Of a stretch of DNA of 64,000 nt, positions 1 through 9,700 are shown one piece after another; positions within the stretch are counted from its first letter, which is position 1; every line of letters begins with the position of its first letter. The notes under the pieces are model-generated. The model did no database searches and was not told the origin of the DNA. It worked only from the letters and a program-made list of their open reading frames with translations. The translations under genes were made by a program, and so were the position numbers. The stretch is from JANSWP01 sp041941305 (GTDB taxonomy: Bacteria; Bacteroidota; Bacteroidia; Chitinophagales; Saprospiraceae). The DNA lies in the NCBI GenBank assembly GCA_041941305.1, contig JBGTQJ010000026.1:69288-133287 (forward strand), read 5' to 3'.

Positions 1-238
1 TGAGTCCTTTAATCTCTTTGAATTTTAATTGCTTTGGTGACCACTTCATACTGTATTGCATAGAAAGAATCTTTTGAAAATCTTTCACAGCCACATCGAT
101 GCAAACTTCTTTTCCAGTCTGTGCAGTCTTGTTGGAGGCAGTTAACGTAAGAATGGTCGAAACGTCTTTTACTGTATAAAAAGAAGAAAACAGGAAAATG
201 CTCGTAAGTAAAGCAATTGGATATGCCATCAGTTTCAT
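1..238 (-). CDS. Secreted protein with cohesin-like domain, N-terminal part only (cut by window edge)
   Basis: Open from an ATG at 238 to the window edge with no stop, giving 79 residues. Residues 1-20 look like a signal peptide (MKLMAYPIALLTSIFLFSSF). The following stretch has the pattern of the first strands of a cohesin-type domain: a beta-strand ending in LTASNKTAQTGKEVCIDV, then VKDFQKILSMQYSMKW and 'PKQLKF'. Such domains are common in large Saprospiria surface proteins carrying T9SS sorting domains; that rest of the protein is an expectation, not seen. Codon frame is clean; an overlapping frame at 9-296 is taken as its shadow. Function is unknown beyond likely export. Confidence 0.6.
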   Translation of the reverse strand, partial: MKLMAYPIALLTSIFLFSSFYTVKDVSTILTLTASNKTAQTGKEVCIDVAVKDFQKILSMQYSMKWSPKQLKFKEIKGL

Positions 239-332
239 AGGATGATAATTTTGGTTTTAAGGATTGTATAAGGAATGTTCTCCTCCACAATCCCATTATT
301 ATCTTAACGGAGTTTTGGTGTGCAAATATACT

Positions 333-1511
333 TCACACCAGCTTCTTCACTTTCGTATCATTTGTAATTAACAAATCCTTGTCCAAATTTAACAGATTGA
401 GTCCTGGAGTTTTGCCTTTTTCGATACTGCCAAGTTCACTTTCAAAGCCTAAAGCCTCCGCACCATTCAATGTCGCCCAACGGAGCAGGGTTTCAAACGG
501 AATATAAGATTGGAATTTTGAAATGGTTCTCAATTCGTCTAAAACAGAGAGCTGCCAGTTGGAAGTTAGGCTATCCGTCCCTATGGTCATTTTGGCATTG
601 GCATCAAGGAATTTTTGATATTGAGGCATTCGATTTTCTATGTACAAATTGGCATTGGCACAGGTAGCCCAATAAATGTTGTCCCCTCCCCAATTATGTG
701 CTGCTTCAATGTCTTCTGGACGAGTCATGGTGTTATGTACAAAAAGGGTTCTGCAAGTGGGGTTCATATTTTCGAGCGCATAATGGATCGCTGTTCTTTT
801 TGTAGGTTGAAACGAATCTATGCTAATTTGAAAAGCATCGTAAAATTTCAGAAAATCACCCGTTTTGTTTAGGAAGAGTGCATCTTCATGAGGCGTTTCC
901 TGATTGTGGATGCTAATGGTCATACCTTCCGCTGTAGTCTCTTTCAACATTCCGAATAATTTTTCGGAAACGGTATAGGGTGCATGTGGCACACAACTTT
1001 TTCGATTTCCATTGCCATCACTTTGACCCTCAAATACTTTCCAATAATCTCCAAAAGTCTTTTCCGCCCAATCGTTTTGCAAAAAGTCAAACATTTCCAC
1101 AAAAGTGTAGTATTTGATTGGACTTTTTTCTTTGGTTGCTGCCGTATCTGTTTTATTTGAAATATCTCCTACTGCAACAATTCCTTCTTCATACATTTCT
1201 CGATCAGCTGCTTCAATAGCTGCAAAAATCTGTTCTTCAGAAACATCTCTGAAGTTCACGACCGTTTGCAAAAAGGGCAATAAGCCAGTCCCTGTTTTTG
1301 CCAGGCCTTTCATATGCGACAATTCCAGATGGCAATGGGTATTGATGAACCCGGGAACAATGACCCCTTCAAAAATTTCCAAACTGGAAGCATCGTGATT
1401 TGCTCGTTTATCGATGCTTAAAACCTGACCAGCATCATCCAAAACGACAACTCCTTTTGGAACAGGTTCTGAGGAAATGGGAAAAATAATATCTGCCGAA
1501 ACCTTGCGCAT
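333..1511 (-). CDS. Amidohydrolase-family metal-dependent hydrolase (aminohydrolase/deaminase type)
   Basis: A 392-residue protein of the amidohydrolase superfamily (TRZ/ATZ, SAH-deaminase-like). It has the early metal motif NTHCHLELSH, then HNQET, a VHN strand end and the late GTDSLTSNWQLS motif, in family order and at usual length. These enzymes hydrolyse or deaminate purine- or pterin-like bases; the substrate cannot be read from sequence. A purine nucleoside phosphorylase lies 1.4 kb away, and some relatives act on aminofutalosine or SAH, so a nucleoside-related role is possible. I start at the ATG at 1511 (MRKVSADIIFPIS), which fits the family N-terminus; an in-frame ATG at 1550 adds 13 residues. 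No signal peptide, so cytoplasmic. Confidence 0.8.
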   Translation of the reverse strand: MRKVSADIIFPISSEPVPKGVVVLDDAGQVLSIDKRANHDASSLEIFEGVIVPGFINTHCHLELSHMKGLAKTGTGLLPFLQTVVNFRDVSEEQIFAAIEAADREMYEEGIVAVGDISNKTDTAATKEKSPIKYYTFVEMFDFLQNDWAEKTFGDYWKVFEGQSDGNGNRKSCVPHAPYTVSEKLFGMLKETTAEGMTISIHNQETPHEDALFLNKTGDFLKFYDAFQISIDSFQPTKRTAIHYALENMNPTCRTLFVHNTMTRPEDIEAAHNWGGDNIYWATCANANLYIENRMPQYQKFLDANAKMTIGTDSLTSNWQLSVLDELRTISKFQSYIPFETLLRWATLNGAEALGFESELGSIEKGKTPGLNLLNLDKDLLITNDTKVKKLV

Positions 1512-1582
1512 GTAAAGAGAATTTGAAATGGTATAAAAAATAGGGCGCAAGATATTGAAAAATGAGGTTTTTATTTTTGCCG

Positions 1583-2581
1583 CTACTGCATTCTGGGTTT
1601 GGCAATAATGGTTTTTATAGAATCCGAATCCATTTCAAGTTCAGCTCCTTTTTTGGAAGCCATAAAAATGGTTTGATCATCCCACAAATACAGCATTTTC
1701 TTTTTATAGTTGATTGCCAAATGGTATTCATTGAGGTGCGAAATCGCCAGCAATCCATCCAGATCTACATGTCCAAACCCTTCGAGTTTTGGAACATTCA
1801 AAACTACTATTTCCAAATTGTCATAAAAATGAGCCCCCAGCTGAATAGCATTTAAAAAACCACCCGCCTGCTTGCCATTATTTTGAGAAACGCCTCGAAC
1901 GATGACCCTGTTGGAAGCTGTAAAATGCTCAATGTTGTTTTTCAAAACCCTTTTTAATAAAACAGTCGCTTCTGTACCCGAATCCAAACCAAGTGTTACT
2001 TTTTTATTTCCCAGGTAACCCTGTACGTATGGTAAATGTCCCGTCATTTTAAACTCGAGAGAATCTGTGGGAAAGGCATAATATTCATCAAAAAACAAAG
2101 GCATTCCTTTTTTAGAGAGTGGAAACAAAACAATTTCACGTTCCTGAAAATCAAAGTGTACCTCATATCTTCTAAAAACGGAAAAACCCACCAATCCCAA
2201 TATTTCAATCCCTTTTGATCTTTCCAAATGACTCAAATCAATGACTCTCGCCATTTGATTTTTGATTTCCAGATTTTCAATTTTTAGTTGCTTGATGTCC
2301 AAATACCTGGTATTCGCCACCTCTCCTCCAACGCCTGTAGTACCGTAAATCAAGCCATTGTTCAATCCCTCAAAGTGTGCACTGTTTAAAATGATTTGAG
2401 GAGCTCCGGTATCAACGATAAATAGTCCAACTTTTCCTTCCACTTCAGTTTCTATCAATATCAAATTGCCCACTTTTTGAAAAGGAATGGTGATTATTTT
2501 TTTATTGGAAAAAGCATTTCCAAAGGAATAATTCAGGAAAGAGAAAATCGAAAATAGCAGGAAAAACAGGAAACGTGGCAT
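1583..2581 (-). CDS. Exported retropepsin-like aspartyl protease (clan AA)
   Basis: A 332-residue protein beginning with a hydrophobic signal peptide (MPRFLFFLLFSIFSFLNYSF). It contains two separate aspartyl-protease motifs: VDTGAPQ with Asp at about residue 57, and LDSGTEA with Asp at about residue 200. Two D-[ST]-G motifs in one chain make it a double-domain pepsin/retropepsin-like enzyme that could act as a monomer, as in Bacteroidota proteins annotated 'aspartyl protease family'. It should act in the periplasm or outer envelope. An in-frame start nine codons upstream (2608) is possible but would spoil the signal peptide. Same strand as, and about 70 nt upstream of, the amidohydrolase gene. 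Substrate unknown. Confidence 0.8.
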   Translation of the reverse strand: MPRFLFFLLFSIFSFLNYSFGNAFSNKKIITIPFQKVGNLILIETEVEGKVGLFIVDTGAPQIILNSAHFEGLNNGLIYGTTGVGGEVANTRYLDIKQLKIENLEIKNQMARVIDLSHLERSKGIEILGLVGFSVFRRYEVHFDFQEREIVLFPLSKKGMPLFFDEYYAFPTDSLEFKMTGHLPYVQGYLGNKKVTLGLDSGTEATVLLKRVLKNNIEHFTASNRVIVRGVSQNNGKQAGGFLNAIQLGAHFYDNLEIVVLNVPKLEGFGHVDLDGLLAISHLNEYHLAINYKKKMLYLWDDQTIFMASKKGAELEMDSDSIKTIIAKPRMQ

Positions 2582-2716
2582 GGATATGTGGATTGAAAGG
2601 TGAAGCATTGGTTGCAGCGAACCAATTCGTTTCTTTCATGCCAAATCAATTGTTAGAAGCTGTTTTAGGTTTGAACTAAGAGGAGAGGAAAATGAGTGTT
2701 GAAGTTTTGAAGATAA

Positions 2717-2903
2717 AGAAGTTGTTTAAAAATGGAGGTTGAGTTTTCTTGTAAGTGCTTGGTTTTCAAGCCGAGGCACTTTTTGAGTTTCATACTTGCC
2801 CCAAAGGGATCACTTTGTGAGAAAGTATGGGACGAAAAAAAGCCGAAGGATTGGGAATCAATGACTTGCAAGAAAAGCATCTATCTATTTTTAAACAACT
2901 TCT
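2717..2903. repeat. 187-bp long imperfect inverted repeat (MITE-like), copy 1
   Basis: The ends read AGAAGTTGTTTAAAAAT at 2717 and its reverse complement ATTTTTAAACAACTTCT ending at 2903. The arms pair imperfectly for about 60 bp (a TTTTCTTG.AAGT block on each side). The inside holds a second hairpin, CATACTT (about 2791) with AAGTATG, around a CCCCAAAGGGATCACTTTG loop. Length and architecture match the element at 19795-19977, which also has a CCCAAAGGGAT centre. No protein is encoded; a 71-codon frame on the minus strand here is an accident of the palindrome. It fills the 363-nt gap between the aspartyl protease and the purine nucleoside phosphorylase. Confidence 0.65.
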
Positions 2904-2944
2904 AAATTTTAATGACAAGCCAAAAACTGGAGAGTTGCTTTATA

Positions 2945-3778
2945 CTACAATCCTCTGAGTAATTCTCTAACGACCAGGCGTATCTTGGGTTCCGCTGCTT
3001 GTGCCAGGGCGATTACCTCTTCTACAGTAGTTTCTGTAATTTCTTCTATTGGATAACATTTATTGGAAACTACTGAAATAGCAAATACTTTTAAATTAGC
3101 ATGCCTTGCCACAATCACTTCGGGCACTGTAGACATCCCCACCAAATCACCTCCAATTCGGAGCAAAAAATTGTATTCTGCCTTGGTTTCCAGATTTGGG
3201 CCAGCAAGCGAGACATAGACCCCTTCGTGGATTTTAATATTGTTTTCTTTTGCAATCTCCATTGCCCGGTTTCTCAGGGTTTGATCATAGATGTTGTTCA
3301 TATCAGGAAACCGAATACCCAGGCGAGCATCATTAGGTCCAATTAGGGGATTGTCTGGATGAAGGTTGATGTGATCTCGAATGAGGACGATATCCCCTGC
3401 TTCAATATCTGCATTGGTACTGCCCGAAACATTGGAAACAATCAAGGTCTCAATGCCTAGAAACTTCATGACGCGCACTGGAAAAGTCACTTGTTTCATC
3501 GTATATCCCTCGTAATAGTGAAATCGCCCTGCCATGGCCACAATTGACTTGCCCGCAAGCTTTCCAAAAATCAATTTGCCTTTGTGGCTTTGAACAGTAG
3601 ATACTGGAAAATGGGGGATATCTGCATAATCTATTACAACTTCTATTTCAATATCATCCGTCAGGTTGCCCAAACCTGTACCAAGGATTATTCCGGAGGC
3701 AGGTTGAAATTCAGTTTTAGTTTTGATGAATTCTACGGCTTCTTGTATCTGGTTGTAAAGCATTCTATTCGAGTTCAC
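2945..3778 (-). CDS. punA: Purine nucleoside phosphorylase (trimeric, class I/PunA type)
   Basis: A 277-residue cytoplasmic enzyme that splits purine (deoxy)nucleosides with phosphate to base plus (deoxy)ribose-1-phosphate. Family motifs appear in order: GIILGTGLG (phosphate loop), STVQSHKGKL, GRFHYYEGY, the VSNVSGS strand, GPNLETKAEY, and VGMSTVPEVIVARH near the C-terminus. Length is typical of trimeric PNP. The usual VTNAAGG strand reads VSNVSGS, as in other Bacteroidota members, so base preference is uncertain. An ATG five codons in (MLYNQIQEAVEF) is an equally good start. It follows the helicase gene on the same strand by 69 nt; a shared transcript is possible. Confidence 0.92.
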   Translation of the reverse strand: MNSNRMLYNQIQEAVEFIKTKTEFQPASGIILGTGLGNLTDDIEIEVVIDYADIPHFPVSTVQSHKGKLIFGKLAGKSIVAMAGRFHYYEGYTMKQVTFPVRVMKFLGIETLIVSNVSGSTNADIEAGDIVLIRDHINLHPDNPLIGPNDARLGIRFPDMNNIYDQTLRNRAMEIAKENNIKIHEGVYVSLAGPNLETKAEYNFLLRIGGDLVGMSTVPEVIVARHANLKVFAISVVSNKCYPIEEITETTVEEVIALAQAAEPKIRLVVRELLRGL

Positions 3779-3847
3779 GTGCCTGTTCCGAATTCCCGGT
3801 TCTCACTTAAATCTACTACTACCCAGGAGTCAGGAACTGGAAACGTT

Positions 3848-6553
3848 TTAAATATCAATTTTAAATCGCATCACTACTTCTCCTGTTTCCTTATCAATTT
3901 CGACCTTTTGTTGACCTGCTGCCATTTCTTTTCCAGTGGACATTTTATAGAGTCCGGCCAGGAATTGCATGCCTTGATTCATGACTGTTTCCATTTCCTG
4001 CAGTTTTTGTGCTCGCTCACTGGATTGACCACCTGTAGGACTTGAAGGGGTAGCACCTCCCGCAGTTTGGGGTAATGGCTGTCCTGGTGGACGAGGCTGG
4101 GAGGTCCCGGATGGTTTAGGTCCCAAAGGTTCATCGAGAGATTCGTCTGGTTCGATGAGTTCGTCTGAGATTTGTTCAGGCTCGACAGTAACTTCTTTTT
4201 CCTCTTCAATGAGCTCGTCTTCCAATGGTTCAGGATTTTCAAATTCAGCAATGCTTTCTTCCAATTGTTGTAAAAATTGAGCTTTGCCAGATTTTGAAAA
4301 ATCAACTTCATCGGTTGTACTGTCAGTATCCAGGACACCCTCAAATAAATTTTGCTTGAGCATCAATCCGGCTGCAATTTTTTGTTCAATAGAGTCTCGG
4401 GTAATAAAATTCAATACAGTTAAGTGTTTTGCTGTTTGCCCCAAACGATCAATTCTACCAATGCGTTGATTTTTCTTTGCAGGATTCCAGGGCAATTCGA
4501 AATTGATTACGGTATCTGCCACCTGCAAATTCAGACCAGCCCCTCCTGCTTCACTCGACAAAAAGACCTGACAATGCTCATCATCTTCAAATTGCTTGAC
4601 TATCCTGGCTCTTTTTTTTACAGCTACTTTGCCACTCAGTTCTACGAATCCAATGTCCAACTCCCTTAAAACCTCCCCAATCAGCATATGCATTCGCGTC
4701 CATTCTGAAAAAATAATGATTTTTCGCTTGGAGTTTTTTAGATCCAGTTTGTCTATCAAAACGCGCCGCAATTCACTCAATTTGGGTGAAAAATTGGTTT
4801 TCTTATCAATCAAAAAAGTAGAATTACACACCATTCGCATTTGGGTCAATAGATTCATTAAATTTTGCCAATCAAATGCGGTTTTGAATTTTTTCTGCAA
4901 AATTCTGGCGATACCTGCTGCAAATCCTGCATGATAATCCGCTTGCGCAGGGTGCATATTCACAGGTACATTTATTTGTGTCAAATTGGGCAAATCCCGA
5001 ATCACATTTCGCTTTTCGCGCCGAATAAGGATTTCTGACATCCGATCTTTCAATCCCTGCAAATTGTAATAGCCTGTGACTTTATTTTTCGCATTTGCAT
5101 CAAAATAACAATGTTGATAGGAGAATTCCCATAGCGGAGTAAGAAATTCCGGAGAGACAAACTGAACAATAGAATAAAGGTCTATCAAGCGATTTTCGAT
5201 GGGGGTTCCAGTGATAACCAGATTATGCTTTTTCTTCAGTCGCTTGATATTTTGAGCCGTTTTGGTTGCATAATTCTTGATTCGTTGAGCTTCATCAAGA
5301 ATGATAAAATCTGCCGGAAATTGGTTAATCAAATAACCATCCCGCAATACCATTTCATAATTAACAATAAAAAAATAAGCATCCGATTCCGCATAAATTT
5401 TTTCTCTTTCAATCGGTTTACCTTCCACTACTACCGCTTTTTCGTCCGAAAATTTTTCTACTTCACGCTTCCATTGTGCTTTCAGAGAAGCCGGACAAAT
5501 CACCAGTGTTCTTTTAAAATCAAAAATCTGCTTCTTCAAAATAGCCGTGGTTATTGCCTGCAATGTTTTACCCAACCCCATTTCATCTGCGATGATGGTT
5601 CCTTCCCGAAAAATGGCAAATTCAACTCCTTCTTTCTGATAGGGGAATAAGGTAGCTTTGATGACAGAATAATCAGGTTTCGTATTGGTTTTCAGCCTAT
5701 CAAGCAGGTCTTTTGTAAAAGCTTCCCCTACTTTTTTCTTTACTTCAGGACGAATGAGAATCCGAGGATATTCTTCAGCTTCATTGATAAATTTCAAAAA
5801 ATCCTTCAAACGATCATTCGGAAATAACTGCCCTACACCAAAATATTTCTTTAAAAATTTGTCCTCATCCGCTTCCATGTCATGCGGAAAAAACCAGGTA
5901 ATTTTATAATCGTTGAAGGGGTCCAGGAAAATCTCAATGAAAGGGTAGGTTTTATCTAATCGATTAAACAATTTTTTGTTTCCTTTCAATTGGGCAAAAG
6001 CCCACATGATGTGTTTCGTAGTTCCTAATTTATTGGTTCTCAAATCAATAGAATCCACGTAGCCAGTTTCTTTTTGAAAATCGCGGAGCGTAATTCGGTA
6101 AGCTACATCTCGTTCATTTCGTAAGATATGCTCCCCATAAATATTGTCCGCCCATTCGATATGGTATTCAGCATTTCTGGCTCGGTCGTGCCGTTCTGCC
6201 AACACACGTTTCATCATTCCTTCACGCGTGTATTTCATTCCTGGAAATGGAGCAGAAAGCAATGAGTTAAGCTTTTCGGATAGTTGGAGTAGTGCAGAAA
6301 TGGCACAGGCATCCCATTCGGAAGGCTTCTTTTTCCTAACAGGAATCACATCTTCTTCATCAAACCACAACCGAACCTCCTCTTCCACTTCTTCTTCATT
6401 TTTGATTACAGCAAAATCAAAAGTGTTTTGTGCCTGAGTCAGGATTTGACAATCTTCATTGAAATAAATAAGTTGTGCCTTTTTGAATTCTTCAACTGAA
6501 ATCAAATCTCCCGATTTTAATTCCTGAAGTTTTCTCTTGATGATATCCAGCAT
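3848..6553 (-). CDS. SNF2/RAD54-family DEAD-like ATPase (RapA/HepA-like helicase)
   Basis: A 901-residue Swi2/Snf2-type double-stranded DNA translocase. The N-terminal third (1-290) is not recognised and is rich in acidic residues near 50-65. The ATPase core follows: Walker A IADEMGLGKTLQAI, Walker B ILDEAQRIKN, motif III VITGTPIENRL, then the C-terminal RecA lobe with IIIFSEWTR, FLSSEAGGAGLNLQ and arginine-finger motif QRIGRIDRLGQ. The last ~150 residues are a low-complexity acidic then Pro/Ser/Gly-rich linker followed by a short conserved-looking tail (MNQGMQFLAGLYKM). Such proteins remodel DNA-protein or RNA-polymerase complexes; the partner is unknown. It is divergent from the CHAT gene at 6770, with about 215 nt between starts. 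Confidence 0.9.
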   Translation of the reverse strand: MLDIIKRKLQELKSGDLISVEEFKKAQLIYFNEDCQILTQAQNTFDFAVIKNEEEVEEEVRLWFDEEDVIPVRKKKPSEWDACAISALLQLSEKLNSLLSAPFPGMKYTREGMMKRVLAERHDRARNAEYHIEWADNIYGEHILRNERDVAYRITLRDFQKETGYVDSIDLRTNKLGTTKHIMWAFAQLKGNKKLFNRLDKTYPFIEIFLDPFNDYKITWFFPHDMEADEDKFLKKYFGVGQLFPNDRLKDFLKFINEAEEYPRILIRPEVKKKVGEAFTKDLLDRLKTNTKPDYSVIKATLFPYQKEGVEFAIFREGTIIADEMGLGKTLQAITTAILKKQIFDFKRTLVICPASLKAQWKREVEKFSDEKAVVVEGKPIEREKIYAESDAYFFIVNYEMVLRDGYLINQFPADFIILDEAQRIKNYATKTAQNIKRLKKKHNLVITGTPIENRLIDLYSIVQFVSPEFLTPLWEFSYQHCYFDANAKNKVTGYYNLQGLKDRMSEILIRREKRNVIRDLPNLTQINVPVNMHPAQADYHAGFAAGIARILQKKFKTAFDWQNLMNLLTQMRMVCNSTFLIDKKTNFSPKLSELRRVLIDKLDLKNSKRKIIIFSEWTRMHMLIGEVLRELDIGFVELSGKVAVKKRARIVKQFEDDEHCQVFLSSEAGGAGLNLQVADTVINFELPWNPAKKNQRIGRIDRLGQTAKHLTVLNFITRDSIEQKIAAGLMLKQNLFEGVLDTDSTTDEVDFSKSGKAQFLQQLEESIAEFENPEPLEDELIEEEKEVTVEPEQISDELIEPDESLDEPLGPKPSGTSQPRPPGQPLPQTAGGATPSSPTGGQSSERAQKLQEMETVMNQGMQFLAGLYKMSTGKEMAAGQQKVEIDKETGEVVMRFKIDI

Positions 6554-6728
6554 GGTATGTTCTGATTTTGTAACTGTATTGGTGGGTGAAGATAAATGAT
6601 TGACAGAAATACTTTTTGATTAGAGGTTATTTAATGTTTTTCCTAAAAAGAAATTTTTTCAAATATTTTCATATTGAAAAATAAAATAACAAAACCTGAA
6701 ATCTGTAAGCCCTGTTATTTTCCGTATT

Positions 6729-6737
6729 TTGCAGCAC
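6729..6737 (+). promoter_or_regulatory. Candidate -7 box for the TPR-CHAT gene
   Basis: GTATTTTGC resembles the Bacteroidota -7 box (TAnnTTTG with one base fewer) about 34 nt before the ATG at 6770. No clear TTTG -33 element was found. Its position, inside the longer open frame beginning at 6674, is an argument for the start at 6770. Confidence 0.3.
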
Positions 6738-6769
6738 CGAAATTGAAAGCTGAAAACCTATTTGTGGAA

Positions 6770-9700
6770 ATGAAAAACATCACGAGTCTTTTGTTCTTGT
6801 CATTCCTGCCCTGTCTAATTTTCTCCCAAAATTATGCTGATACGATATTGGCTATTCAATCACTCGCACTTGGAGATTCATTATTAAGTGTGAAAGAACC
6901 TTCATTTGAAACTGCCATCAACCATTACAAAAAAGCCAAGGATATATATAAAGATTTGAATTTATGGGAAGCTTATTTGGATGCAGGACTAAAAGAAGGG
7001 AATGTCTATTTAAAACGAAGTTTTAGAAATCCAGAAAAGGCTATAGCCATATTTGATGCCTGCAAAACTACCGTCAATGACCAGGAACCAAGCCTAAACC
7101 TGGCCTTACACCATCATCGAACGGGGGTCGCTTATTATCATTTAAACAATTATGAAACAGCTATCCAACACTACAAAGAAGCCTTAAAAATCAGACGAGC
7201 TCATTTAGAAGAAAACCATATTGATATTTACAGGAGTTTGTTTGCAATTGGTACTGCTTATGAATTTTTCGGCAACTATGAAGAGAGCGTTCCATATTTA
7301 AAAAATGCGTTGATCATTATTGAAAAGTTGGATGATAAAAAGAGGCTGGGATCATTGTACCAAAGACTGAGCGAAAGCCATAGAAAAATTGGAGATTATA
7401 GTCAGTCTATACAATTTACGCGAAATGCGATAAAAATTTTAGAAACGACTTTGGGCAGGAATTCTTTGGAAGTAGCCAATCTCATCAATGGCATTGGGGT
7501 GACTTATATGGATCAGAATTTAACAGATGAAGCACTTGCTGCCTATCAGGAGGCAATGGGTATTTATCAATCCATAAATGATGAAGTAGGCATAGCCAAT
7601 GTTTACAACAATTTTGGAAGTATTTACTATTTGAAAAAGGAGTACAAGAAAGCGATCACAAACTTTAAAAAATCGCTGACAAAAAACAAGGCTATCAAGA
7701 ACCGGGATATTTTTCACATCGCCAATAATCATACAAATCTGGGATTAGCTTACGATGAATTAAAAGCATATGAGCAGGCTCTTTTTCACCATCAGAAAGC
7801 TTTTTCAATTGGCAGGGAAACGGTTCACAGTGATTATCATTTTTCCAACTTCGTTTATTTGCTCAACCTCGGAGACACTTATTCCAATCAAAAAAAGTAC
7901 GATGATGCGCTTGCCTATTTTCAAAAGGCAATATTCACTTTGCTCCCGGATTTTAGAGATACTGCTATTTTCAAAAATCCAAACCTGGAAGCTCAAAAAT
8001 CAATTGGAGACAAATACAATCTCAGAGCCATATTGGGAATAAAAGCAAAGACGATTGCAAAAATGGCCCGGGAACGCAGGCATAAGGTTCTTTTTGAGGA
8101 AGCTCTAAAAACTTATCGTCTCGTCGCCAAAGTCCTTGATCTCATGCGGGAAGATCACACTGCCGAAAGCTCTAAATTATTTTGGACCGAAGAAACCATT
8201 CCGGTTTATGAAGATGCCATTCGGGTTTGTGTTGAGTTATTTGAGCTAACACAGGATAAAGCATATTTAAAGGAAGCATTCGATTTTTCAGAGAAAAGCA
8301 AAAGCATTGTGCTATTGGAAGCTATGAGAGATTCTGAAGCAAAACAATATGCCGGAATTCCCGATAGTTTGATCAGCAAGGAAAAATATCTAAAAAAGAA
8401 ACTGGCAGAATTCGAAGAGGGGCTCTTTTATGAAAGACAATATGAATCACCTGATGCAAAGAGAATAGAAGCACTGGAAAAGTCAATCTTTAATAACACA
8501 TTGGCATACAATGACTTAATTGAACAGTTGGAAAAAGAGCATCCAGATTATCACAGCATGAAGTACGACATGACGACCGCAGGTGTAGCGGAAGTTCAAT
8601 CCTGGCTCAGAGACTCCCAGGCAATGCTTTCTTATTTCCCTGGTGATTCTGTTTTGTTTACTTTCAAAATTGGGAAGAATGATATTGAGGTCCTTAGCAA
8701 ACAAATAAATGATTTGGATTATTGGGTAAGTGCATTTCATAAAAGTATCTATACGTACTTTCTAGATTCCGATCAAACACCTGATTTGTATCAGAAAATA
8801 TCAGCTGACTATACCAAATCTGCTTATGAGTTATATGATCAATTAATTCGCCCCCTTGGAGCGTTACCAAATGACTTAATAATAGTTCCGGGTGGAGTAT
8901 TGGGCTATGTTCCCTTTGAAGCATTACTTTTTGAGCCAGTAGTCACTTCGGTTATAGACTATAAAGCATTTCAATACCTGGTAAAGAAGCATACTATTTC
9001 CTATAGCTATTCCGCTACCTTGTTGAGAGAAATGCTTCGCGAAAAACGCCAGCCAAAGCATCGAAAATTGTTAGCCTTTGCGCCTACTTTTGAGGTTAGC
9101 TCTAATAGTCCCATACTTGCGAGAGGAGTACGAGGAGAGCTCAATCCACTCAAATTCAATATCGAAGAAGCAGAGGCTATCAGTCAATTATTTGGTGGCA
9201 AATTCTATTCAGGAGAGCAAGCCTCCATTCAAAATTTTGAAAAAGAAGCCTGGAAATATAGCCTGCTACATTTTGCTACCCATGGAAAAGCAGATGATGA
9301 AAATCCCCATTTTTCTTTTTTAGCATTTACCCCTACCGATTCCACCAATTCTCTCTTGTATGTCAGTGACCTTTATAACCAAGAACTCTGTGCTGATCTT
9401 GTAACACTAAGTGCTTGCGAAACCGGAATTGGAAAGCTCTATAGAGGAGAAGGTATTGCCAGCCTTGCAAGGGGGTTTTCATATGCCGGAGCAAGAAGTA
9501 TAGTGACCACACTTTGGAGCGTATCGGATAAAAAAATGGCAGCGCTGATGGAGTTGTTTTATCAAAATCTGAAATCTGGAAAGAGCAAAGACATTGCACT
9601 TCGAGACGCGAAATTAGACTACTTAAAAGATAGAGATAATTATTCCTCACACCCCTATTTCTGGGCAGCAGCCATACCTATTGGAGATATGCATCCCGTA

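Noticed and set aside
9..296. 95-codon minus-strand ORF at left edge
   Set aside because: Overlaps the better frame 1-238, which has a signal peptide and cohesin-like pattern.
2665..2880. 71-codon minus-strand ORF
   Set aside because: Coincides with the palindromic element 2717-2903; frames in long palindromes stay open by chance.
6674..6769. 32-codon extension of the TPR-CHAT protein
   Set aside because: Would hide the signal peptide; candidate -7 box lies within it.
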